Shown: in pieces, positions 35,146 through 43,900 of the stretch
Layout of the letters: each line of letters opens with the position of its first letter
How positions within the stretch are numbered: the stretch's first letter is position 1
Source of the DNA: Roseburia zhanii
Lineage (GTDB): Bacteria > Bacillota > Clostridia > Lachnospirales > Lachnospiraceae
NCBI RefSeq assembly: GCF_014287635.1
Contig: NZ_JACOPH010000006.1
Span: 1-64,000, forward strand
Direction: 5' to 3'
DNA length: 64,000 nt
Made by a program: the position numbers and the translations under genes
Notes under the pieces: generated by a model
The model's database searches: none
What the model was told of the DNA's origin: nothing
Seen by the model: the letters and a program-made list of their open reading frames with translations, nothing else

Positions 35146-36230
35146 TGTTCCACCTCCCATGTGATCAGAATATCCTCTCCTATCTGTTCGATCTTAGGAT
35201 TTTTTAACTCAAAAGCATCGGCTGCCTTGGCAATTCCCTGTCCTTCAACCGGTGTTTTTGCCAATTCACCGCCAAAGATCTTTGGTGCAATATACATTTC
35301 CACTTCCTGTACGATACCGCTCTTTAAAGCACTGTAATTGAGTGTTCCACCGCCTTCTAAAAGAATACTGTCTATGCCGGCTTCGCCTGCTTTTTTCATC
35401 AATGCCTTTAGATCTATGTGTGTTTTATCTGCCGGAACTGTCCATACCTGACAGCCAAGATCTGTATAGGGTTTCTTTTTTTCTTCTTCCTCTATGATCG
35501 TTGCTATGATCGTAGGTACTTCTGATGCCGTCTGTACGACCTGTGCACTAAGCGGTGTCTTAAGATGGGTGTCACAGATGATACGGATCGGACTTTTCAT
35601 GCCCTCTATACGGCAGGTTAATTTTGGATCATCCATGAGTACTGTGTTTACACCTGCCATGATTCCCATATATTTATGCCGGCTTCTCTGTACACGCTCC
35701 CTTGCCATTTCTCCGGTGATCCATTTAGAATCCCCTGTATGCGTTGCGATCTTGCCATCTGCGGTCATTGCATATTTCATAACTACGTAAGGCGTTTTTG
35801 TCTGGATATAGTGGAAAAAAATCTTATTTAATTCCTGACATTCCTTCTCGCAGATTCCTTCTACCACTTCTATCCCATGTTCCCTTAAAATGGCAGCACC
35901 TTTTCCTGCTACTAAGGAATTTTTGTCCATGGTCCCGATATAGACTTTTTTGATTCCGCTTTCTATGATGATCTCTGTACATGGCGGTGTCTTGCCATAA
36001 TGACAGCATGGCTCTAATGTGACGTATAATTCTGCGCCATGCATATCCTCCCTGCAGTTTAAAATGGCATTCCGTTCTGCATGATATCCGCCATATTTTC
36101 TGTGATAATCTTTGCTTATGATACGTCCATCTTTTACGATAACTGCTCCGACCATCGGATTCGGATTTGTGAACCCTTCGCCCTTTTTTGCTTCCTCGAT
36201 TGCTAATTTCATATATGTTTCTGCATCCAT
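35127..36230 (-). CDS. ribD: bifunctional deaminase/reductase of riboflavin synthesis
   Basis: A 367-residue protein with an N-terminal cytidine-deaminase-like domain (HAERNAI and PCCHYGKTPPC zinc site, about 50-85) and a C-terminal reductase domain (about 145-360; TADGKIATHTGDSKWITG, LLEGGGTLN). It converts the GTP cyclohydrolase product to 5-amino-6-ribitylamino-uracil phosphate. First gene of the operon, under an FMN riboswitch (36414-36542) and two terminator hairpins. Confidence 0.97.
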   Translation of the reverse strand: MDAETYMKLAIEEAKKGEGFTNPNPMVGAVIVKDGRIISKDYHRKYGGYHAERNAILNCREDMHGAELYVTLEPCCHYGKTPPCTEIIIESGIKKVYIGTMDKNSLVAGKGAAILREHGIEVVEGICEKECQELNKIFFHYIQTKTPYVVMKYAMTADGKIATHTGDSKWITGEMARERVQRSRHKYMGIMAGVNTVLMDDPKLTCRIEGMKSPIRIICDTHLKTPLSAQVVQTASEVPTIIATIIEEEEKKKPYTDLGCQVWTVPADKTHIDLKALMKKAGEAGIDSILLEGGGTLNYSALKSGIVQEVEMYIAPKIFGGELAKTPVEGQGIAKAADAFELKNPKIEQIGEDILITWEVEQCLQES

Positions 36231-36259
36231 CTCTTACCGCTCCTTTCTGTCAGATAATG

Positions 36260-36291
36260 AAAAACAGCCCGTAAATCTTCGGGCTGTTTTT
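36260..36291 (-). terminator. second terminator-like hairpin between riboswitch and ribD
   Basis: Minus strand AAAAACAGCCCG-AAGATTTA-CGGGCTGTTTTT, 12-bp arms, starting 55 nt beyond the riboswitch terminator and ending 29 nt before the ribD ATG. Confidence 0.75.
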
Positions 36292-36345
36292 CGTTGCTGT
36301 TTTGTATCTATGCTGTATTGTTTTTATTTTACGGATACGTTTTCA

Positions 36346-36386
36346 AAAACAAAAATGCTCTGAAATAGAATCCTATTCCAGAGCAT
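36346..36386 (-). terminator. FMN riboswitch terminator
   Basis: Minus strand ATGCTCTG and CAGAGCAT arms extended by five inner A-T-rich pairs, then TTTTTGTTTTTG. Confidence 0.85.
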
Positions 36387-36413
36387 GTCATCGCATATAT
36401 ATAAACTGTTATG

Positions 36414-36542
36414 CCATCTTCTTTCATCCAGACTATACTGTCGGCTTCGGAATCTCACCGAATCATGCCTTACGGCTCGTGGGCTGTACCACCGGTAGGG
36501 AATTTCCTGCTGTTATGCATAATCACCCTGCCCTGAAGATCT
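36414..36542 (-). promoter_or_regulatory. FMN riboswitch (RFN element)
   Basis: The minus strand shows the diagnostic segments in order: ATCTTCAGGGCAGGGTG, AAATTCCCTACCGGTGGT, AGCCCACGAGC, GATTCGGTGAGATTCCG, AAGCCGACAGTATAGTC and TGGATGAAAGAAGAT. Position upstream of ribD and the terminator that follows make it a transcriptional OFF switch. Confidence 0.97.
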
Positions 36543-36651
36543 TTATTGAATTGTTATGTCTGTTATCTTTGTGCAGATCTGCATTTATATCTGCCTGCAC
36601 AAAAGATTATACCGCAGGATGGGGAATTTGGCAAGATGGATTTTTCATCCC

Positions 36652-39600
36652 CTACATCGCTTTCACTTTGATCTTTTTATTCAACCCTTTCTTCTGTAAG
36701 ATCTTCTTATACTTCTTCACCAGTTTCTTCGGCACTTTGACAACTGCATTCTTGCTGATCCCCTTAAATGCATCTGCACCGATTGAACTTTCTTTTAACT
36801 TCTCTGTCTTAATAATGATCGTCTTGATATTGCTGCAGCCATAAAAAGCACGTTTTCCGATCTTCTTGACATTCTTGCCAATCACTAATTTTGTGATTGT
36901 CTTATCGTTTGCATAGGCTTTTGCAGAAACGGAAGTAACTTTCTTTTTCTTTCCTTTTACTTTCTTTACAGCCGGAATTGTGACGGTTCTTGTTTTTACT
37001 TTCACTGTCTGGCTGCCATCTGTATCTGTGGTTCCATTGGCTGTATGATCCTGATCAACTGTGTTTACCGTACCGCCCTGCTGGTCTGGATTCTTCACGC
37101 TGTTCTGATCTCCACCGGATGGAGTATCTATACCGGATGCTGCCTGTGCAGTCACTTTTGTATGGACAGTGATCGTAAAGTCTGCATAATTCTCTGTACT
37201 GACACTTATCTGGATCGTCCCTTCACTTTCTGTGCTTCCCTGTCCTACAGTATAACTTAATACCCCGTCGGCAACTGCCGGTGCCACAGGATATGTCACA
37301 TTCCCTGTGATAACAGGTGCTTCATAAACAGCTTCCCCGCAATCTGCCGGCAGCAATGTCTTAAGATCAATGCTTTCTGTATGTCCACTTTTTTCTGTAT
37401 AACTGCGGTCAATGGTTTCTACCGTATATCCTTCTTTCTTTTTCACATTTATCCGGATCAGCTTAGATGTTGTTGCCGCATCATAATTTTTACTTTCCGG
37501 TAAAGATACGCGCACACGGGCTTTACCGGCTTTCTTAATTGTTACCACTCCATTTTCTATGGATATTACATCACTGCCTTCTTCAATGGCATAGGTAACA
37601 TCGATATCTGTGTTTGTATCCGTTACTTCTAATGGAAATGCCTCATCTCCATAATTCTTATCATAATCATCTGATCCAGCTATAATTTCAGCGCCTATCT
37701 TAAAAATTATCACACCGGATGAAAGTGTTACCGGTCCCGTCGGCTGTATCAACGTATAATTTGCTGCATCTTCACCGGTTAATGTAAGTTCCGGCAAAGT
37801 TACTTCTGTATAAGTACCTGCATCCGGACTGCTTAATTCTGCCATCAAACGACTGCTTTCATCATCCCGATCTGTCAGTTTAACAGATACATCATCTCGT
37901 TCTTCCACTCCTGATAATGCAATGTCTGTTATTTCCACCTGCTTAGAACTGCTGTCATAATCCCGGTTTTTTGCGTTTGCATCCATTACCGTTAGTTCTG
38001 CTGGCATGATTGTAAGGGTTGCAAGGTCTAGTTCAGCACTCACATGCTCCTCTGTTTCTTCTAAATATGCCTTGATGAAATATTTTCCGGCATTGACAGG
38101 TGCTCTTTCAAGTTCTGTTCCCTTGCTGTCATAATAACGAACTGCTACATTGTTGTCACTATATGGGGCATCACTCTTTACAGAAACCGGGAAACTCCGT
38201 TCACCACCATCATACGTCATTGCAGGTGGAATAAAAAAATTCAGATCTGCTTTTACCGGTTTATATAAAAGTTCTTTCTTTGTGCTGCTATACTTATAAG
38301 ATACACTCTTATCATTGACGGTATGTTTACCTTCTGTAAGATACACATATAAATATGGATCTTCTGTACCCTGATTTTTGAATGGATACGTCACACTGTC
38401 AACTGTAATTTCCTGCTCTTTCGTATTCTCAATTTTACGCAGAAAAACTTTTTTTCCATTTTCATTATGTGGTGCCCCGACGATTGAAGTCGTCCTGATC
38501 GAACCACCGCTTATGGTAACATCTGTTTCGACATTTGAAATACATCCGCCGATTCCGGCTCCCTGTGTACTTGTTGCAATGATCTTTCCTCCACTTATCA
38601 CGATTTTCATCTTTTTATTCAAAGCAGCAAATCCACAGCCGATCCCAGCCCCCTGATTACTAGATGCGGTGATCGATCCGCCAGTAATATAGATGCCCGA
38701 TCCATTATTAAAGGATTGTCTTCCATCTCCGATTCCGGCTCCATCTTCTGAATAAGCAGAAATCACACCGCCTGCAATCACAAGATCTCCGGTTATTTTG
38801 CCTGCAATTCCACCAATTCCGGCTCCATATCCATTTCCTTTTGCCATAAGTGCTCCACAAGTCTTATCACAATCATGAAATTCTTTTGCATGTTCACAGG
38901 TAACTGTCAGTTTTCCACTGCTGCTTGTTTTCTGTATGGCCGCTTTGTTATTTCCACTGACTAAAGAATTTTTTGTATTGTCGGCCAAAATGATCGTTAC
39001 ATCTGCACTGCTGTCTTCTGCGATCACTATTGCTGCATTCTCAGCTTCGATATTGACACCTGCAAGGGTGATATTTGCTGCAACATCTTTCTGTATGCTG
39101 ATCGCATCTGCACTTGCCACTTCACTATCCACATTTTTCACAGTGATCCCTTTTTCCGTTTTTACAACAAGAGCACCTGCATAATAGCTATAATCCGTTC
39201 CTTCTATTAAAGTATCATTCGTATCTGTTGGTGAAATTTCAAAATCAGTTCCTTTTACCTTTGGAACAAACTGACCTTCACTCAAAGTATATTCCTGAAT
39301 GGTATCACCAATCTTTATTGTATGTTCTGTTCCTGAAAGATACAGATATAATTTTGCATCTGATGTGCTATGCTGTCTGATCGGATATTCAACGCCATCT
39401 ACATAGACACTCTCGTTATTGTTATTTTCAAATGTAGTCAGCAGATACAGTTCTTCATTATCATTATTCTTCGGCGTACAGCCAATCGCCTTTCCCTTCT
39501 GGGAAGATGCATTGACAGAACCGCCCGTGATATAGATCGCAGATGCAGAACCATATGAACTTGCACCGATCCCAGCCCCGCTATTCCCAGATGTCGCCTT

Positions 39601-40452
39601 AACACAGCCACCGGAAATATAAATATCAGATACTTTTTTACATACATAACCGCCACCGATTCCGGCTCCGCTATTTAAAGAATACGCATCAACACAGCCA
39701 CTGGAGATATAAATATGTGACAGAGGAGAAAGAAGAGTACCTTCTCCAGAGGAATATCCCCCACCAATTCCGGCTCCGTTATTGCTAGAAGCACTGATAT
39801 TACCGCCTTTAATGTAGATATTTGCAGTTGTCTTATTATTGGCGCCACCGATCCCGCCTCCATTATCAATTCCGATCTGCGCCTCTGCAGTCAAAGAACC
39901 ACAGCTTTCCGTACAGATATGACCTTCTCCGGTATGCTCACACCGGATCGTCAGCTTCCCAAGTGTGTCTGAATATTCACCATTTTTCTGTAATGCTGCA
40001 CACTGCGGTTTATCATAGGAAACTAAGACTGTTCTTAACTGGTTTTTGGTATTATCTGCGAGTGTGATCGTAACATCTCCTGTACTATCGTCTGCAATTT
40101 GAAACGGTGCGGTTGTATCCGCACTGCCGACCTTGATATTGACACCTGCAAGTGTCACATTCGCTGAAACACCGTCATCTACATAGATGCGGTCCGTTGT
40201 TGCTGTATCAGGATCTGCATTCTTAATCGTCAATGCTGTATCTGTCCTGATCGTAAGCAGTCCATTTGCATAACTGTAATCGGTATCCTTCGTACCCCCC
40301 GTAACTTCAAAAGCTCCGACACTCACTGCTTCCTCTGCATATGCTGCGATACTTCCCCATCCGCTTACATCTACTGCAGACATGGTCATAAAAAATGCAA
40401 GTGTCCATGACATGATCCGTTTTCTGATTCGTTTTCTTTCTGATTTTTCCAT
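36652..40452 (-). CDS. large secreted beta-helix/BspA-like surface protein
   Basis: A 1266-residue exported protein. Signal peptide (about 1-40, ending AYAEE); two tandem regions (about 45-390 and 395-720), each an initial KDTDYSYANGLL-type module followed by a right-handed beta-helix-like repeat with many GAGIGGG turns (Cthe_2159-like carbohydrate-binding family); then MBG/YDG-type Ig-like domains (about 720-1080); a low-complexity linker; and a C-terminal Lys-rich leucine-rich-repeat cassette (KAYANDKTITKLVIGKNVKK, FYGCSNI). The cassette is shared with the 1.6 kb-residue neighbour and probably anchors both to the wall. Function inferred as glycan adhesion. Confidence 0.8.
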   Translation of the reverse strand: MEKSERKRIRKRIMSWTLAFFMTMSAVDVSGWGSIAAYAEEAVSVGAFEVTGGTKDTDYSYANGLLTIRTDTALTIKNADPDTATTDRIYVDDGVSANVTLAGVNIKVGSADTTAPFQIADDSTGDVTITLADNTKNQLRTVLVSYDKPQCAALQKNGEYSDTLGKLTIRCEHTGEGHICTESCGSLTAEAQIGIDNGGGIGGANNKTTANIYIKGGNISASSNNGAGIGGGYSSGEGTLLSPLSHIYISSGCVDAYSLNSGAGIGGGYVCKKVSDIYISGGCVKATSGNSGAGIGASSYGSASAIYITGGSVNASSQKGKAIGCTPKNNDNEELYLLTTFENNNNESVYVDGVEYPIRQHSTSDAKLYLYLSGTEHTIKIGDTIQEYTLSEGQFVPKVKGTDFEISPTDTNDTLIEGTDYSYYAGALVVKTEKGITVKNVDSEVASADAISIQKDVAANITLAGVNIEAENAAIVIAEDSSADVTIILADNTKNSLVSGNNKAAIQKTSSSGKLTVTCEHAKEFHDCDKTCGALMAKGNGYGAGIGGIAGKITGDLVIAGGVISAYSEDGAGIGDGRQSFNNGSGIYITGGSITASSNQGAGIGCGFAALNKKMKIVISGGKIIATSTQGAGIGGCISNVETDVTISGGSIRTTSIVGAPHNENGKKVFLRKIENTKEQEITVDSVTYPFKNQGTEDPYLYVYLTEGKHTVNDKSVSYKYSSTKKELLYKPVKADLNFFIPPAMTYDGGERSFPVSVKSDAPYSDNNVAVRYYDSKGTELERAPVNAGKYFIKAYLEETEEHVSAELDLATLTIMPAELTVMDANAKNRDYDSSSKQVEITDIALSGVEERDDVSVKLTDRDDESSRLMAELSSPDAGTYTEVTLPELTLTGEDAANYTLIQPTGPVTLSSGVIIFKIGAEIIAGSDDYDKNYGDEAFPLEVTDTNTDIDVTYAIEEGSDVISIENGVVTIKKAGKARVRVSLPESKNYDAATTSKLIRINVKKKEGYTVETIDRSYTEKSGHTESIDLKTLLPADCGEAVYEAPVITGNVTYPVAPAVADGVLSYTVGQGSTESEGTIQISVSTENYADFTITVHTKVTAQAASGIDTPSGGDQNSVKNPDQQGGTVNTVDQDHTANGTTDTDGSQTVKVKTRTVTIPAVKKVKGKKKKVTSVSAKAYANDKTITKLVIGKNVKKIGKRAFYGCSNIKTIIIKTEKLKESSIGADAFKGISKNAVVKVPKKLVKKYKKILQKKGLNKKIKVKAM

Positions 40453-40509
40453 CTCTTCCTCCTTTTATTTTGCCTTTTTCTTTTATAGACAGGTTTCCTG
40501 TATTTTTAC

Positions 40510-40538
40510 ATCGTATCGGATAACCTGCTGCAAGTCAA
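40510..40538 (-). promoter_or_regulatory. promoter of the 1266-residue surface protein gene
   Basis: TTGACT (40538-40533), 17-nt spacer, TACGAT (40515-40510) on the minus strand, followed by the small palindrome ACAGG-AAA-CCTGT about 10 nt further on. Confidence 0.6.
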
Positions 40539-40568
40539 TAATATAGAAGAAAAATGCTGCAATACCTT

Positions 40569-40880
40569 GATTCGGGTGTCAAAAGGCGGCTCATAACTTA
40601 GTGGATGGCAGATCGCACAAAGCCGAGTCTGTTTTGTGACTTTGGGAGAAAATTAGTAAATCTTAGTCCGCCTGTTCATGTATAGTGTTTTGCTGCCATG
40701 GACGGCAGCAAAAGTCTTAATGCCCCATGGATGGGGCGTTTAAGACGTACACGTCACTTTGTCACAATCTAATTCAGGCAGACTTAGATTTTCTTATTTT
40801 CGTACAACGGAACAAAATAGACTCGGCTTTGTGCAATCTGCCAGTCAAAAAATTTGAAGCCACCTTTTGGCACCCGAATC
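40569..40880. mobile_element. 312-bp nested-palindrome MITE-like element
   Basis: Terminal inverted repeats begin GATTCGGGTGTCAAAAGG. The interior is palindromic at several levels (GGCAGAT..CACAAAGCCGAGTCTGTTTTG on the left mirrored on the right near 40800-40850; a GCTGCC/GGCAGC apex at 40691-40710). Flanks are the direct repeat ATACCTT (40562-40568 and 40881-40887), a 7-bp target duplication. No transposase is encoded. An 82-bp relative is at 63497. Confidence 0.75.
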
Positions 40881-40945
40881 ATACCTTGACGAAAAGCCAT
40901 ATTCGGAAATCCCCGAATACGGCTTTTCTAATAAAATGAAGCATC

Positions 40946-43900
40946 CTACATTGCTACCACTTTGATCTTCTTATTCAATCCTTTTTTCCGTAAGACCTTC
41001 TTATACTTCTTCACCAGTTTCTTCGGCACTTTGACAACTGCATTCCTGTTGATCCCCTTAAATGCATCTGCACCGATTGAACTTTCTTTTAGCTTCTCTG
41101 TCTTAATGATGATCGTCTTGATATTGCTGCAGCCATAAAAAGCACGTTTTCCGATCTTTTTCACATTCTTGCCAATCACTAATTTTGTGATCGTCTTATC
41201 GTTTGCGTAGGCTTTTGCAGCAACAGAAGTAACTTTCTTTTTCTTTCCTTTTACTTTCTTTGTAGCCGGAATTGTAACTGTTCTTGTTTTTGTCTTTACA
41301 GTCTGTGTATTATCTGCTGTGCCGGCATTATCTTCAGGCTTTGTTATTGTACTGCCGCCACCTGTGCCTGTATTGGTATTACCACCCGTAGATGTGGTTC
41401 CACCTGTTGTGGTATCCTGCTTATTATCGTTATTGTTCGAAGGATCTTTCTGATCATTATCATCCTTCTTATCAGTATCATCTTTTGTATCCGGCGTCTG
41501 TGCCTTTTTCACTTCAAAACCAACAACACCGCTCTCTGATACGATCCACTGTGAAAGTTCCTCTCCATCATAATAGCAAACCTGTGTAAATCCACGATCC
41601 TGCAGAGCTGTAAGGAATTTTCCTACTTCGCCTTCTTCGGAAAGCTGTTCTGTCACATGTTTTGCATTTTCATTTAAAGTATCTGCAAATTTCTGTTCTG
41701 TCATTTCTTTTGCGGATACGCCTTCTGCGGATACGAATGCACTGTCATTTGCATTGACTCCTACAGCAATATTTGTTTCGTTGACAGTATTACCGTTTTT
41801 CTGGACTGCATCCGTATTATAATAGCAGTTCATATCTGCTGCGATTCCACCGGAACGTCCATTGATCCCACCAACATCTGATGTTGTCTTTAAGGAAATG
41901 ATATCTCCTTTTGCATAACAGTTGATCTGGACACCGCCTGCCTGACCGGTAAGACCACCTGCATGAACTTTATTGTTGTTTTCAGAATTTGCTGTGACAT
42001 TTCCTAATGCATAGCTGTTTACAACGGTTACACGGTTTGTCATACCAAACAGACCACCTGCGTAGGTATGGGATGTTCCTGTTTCTGCTGTAATCTCTAC
42101 ATCTGCACTGGAATTACGCACCTGTCCGCGAAGTACACTACCTGCAAGACCACCTGCACGGTTAAAACTTTCTTCAGTCGTAACATGGATCATTCCCTGC
42201 ACATGGCAGTTGTTGATATAGAATCCATTCTGGCTGTTTCCTGTCAGACCACCTGCAAACATTTCATAACGTGTACCTGCATAAATATTGATTCCCTTAA
42301 GATTGATATTGCTTAAAGTAACTGTATTCTGATTTTCTGTCGGTTTTTCATTGGTACCACATTCACCTGCTGTTACACCAAACAGACCTGTCATTGCACG
42401 GTCTGTCGGGTTTTCTGCACTACCCATTGTAAGTCCGCTGATCGTATAATTTCCACCGTCATAATTACCACAGAACGGATATGCACCCACCTGTTTCTTC
42501 TGACCGTTTACTTCTGCAAAGATTACGCTTCCGATCGGTTTGAAATCGATACCGGAAAGATCGATATCTGCTGTCTGTTTAAAGTAAATACCTTTCCATG
42601 ATTCATCTGCATTTACAGAAGAAGAAAGGTAAACAAGCTGATCTTTATCTGCGATCCGGTACGGATCTTCTTTTGTTCCGCTTCCACCTGCAAATACAGA
42701 GGTATCTCCACTTCCATAACCGGTATCATCACCGTAAGATGCTTTTGTCTTTGCCTTTTCGACTGCGCTGTTATAAGCATCTCCGTCAGATCCACCTGAA
42801 ACTACAGTTGTTTCTGTAACTGCATGATCTTTTACTGTAATCTTTACAACAGATGTTTTCTCATCATTGCGTCCATACCATGTGCCATCTTTCATAACGG
42901 CTTCTTCTTTTACAACCTTCTCACACTCCGGCTGTACATAAATGACTTTGGAATATTCCTCACTATAAGCGAGTTTTTCCTCACTCATCTGCCATTTTTT
43001 CAAAGCATTGCTGTCTAATGCGTAAAGGGCAATGTCGATTGGGAATTCATCTGTTTTATTTAAACTTTCTACCGCCTTTGCAAAATCTGCTTTTTTATAG
43101 CCGATATTTGCATCTGCTAAACCACCTGTATAAATCTCACCTTCATCATTGACACCGGAAGAAACTTTTGTTCCGATTGCTTCTACCGGATCAACGATCT
43201 GTTTTGCAGAAGTATCTTCTCCGATGATCATTGTTCCATCCAGGGAATATCCACACTGATACGTTTTTCCAACACCAGTGATCCAGCCGGATACCATACC
43301 TGCATAAGTAGAATACTCTTTTGTTGTAACATTTCCCTGGGCAAAGCAATGTACCAGATCACCTGCCTGAACAGCGATCAGATTGCTGACAACTGCCATT
43401 CCTTCATTGCCATTATCTCGGTTTCCACTTCCATAGATATCTGCCTTTGTATGACAGTTTGCAACTAAACCACGGTTATTCAATCCGACTAAACCGCCTG
43501 CTTCTGCTAAATCTCCTGCTTTTACCACACAGGAAACATTTCCTTCAAAATAGGAATTGATCAGCGCACCTTTGTACTGATATCCGATCATACCGCCTGT
43601 AAACTGGTTTCCTTTTTCTGCTGTATGGGAAACTGTTCCTTTTACTGTACAGGAATCAATGACTGCACCATTTCTGCCTGTATCTGTGCTATGTGTATAT
43701 CCGGCGATCGCACCAACATAATCACTTGCAAGACCTTCTGTATCAATGCATACATCTGTAAGTGTCAGATCTTTAACTGTTGCACTGCCGCCTAACACAC
43801 CAAAGAATCCCATATATACTTCATCTTTGCTAAGGCTCTTAGGTGCATCTTTTGTTCCGATCGTCATACCGGAAACTGTATGGCCTTTACCATCGAATGT

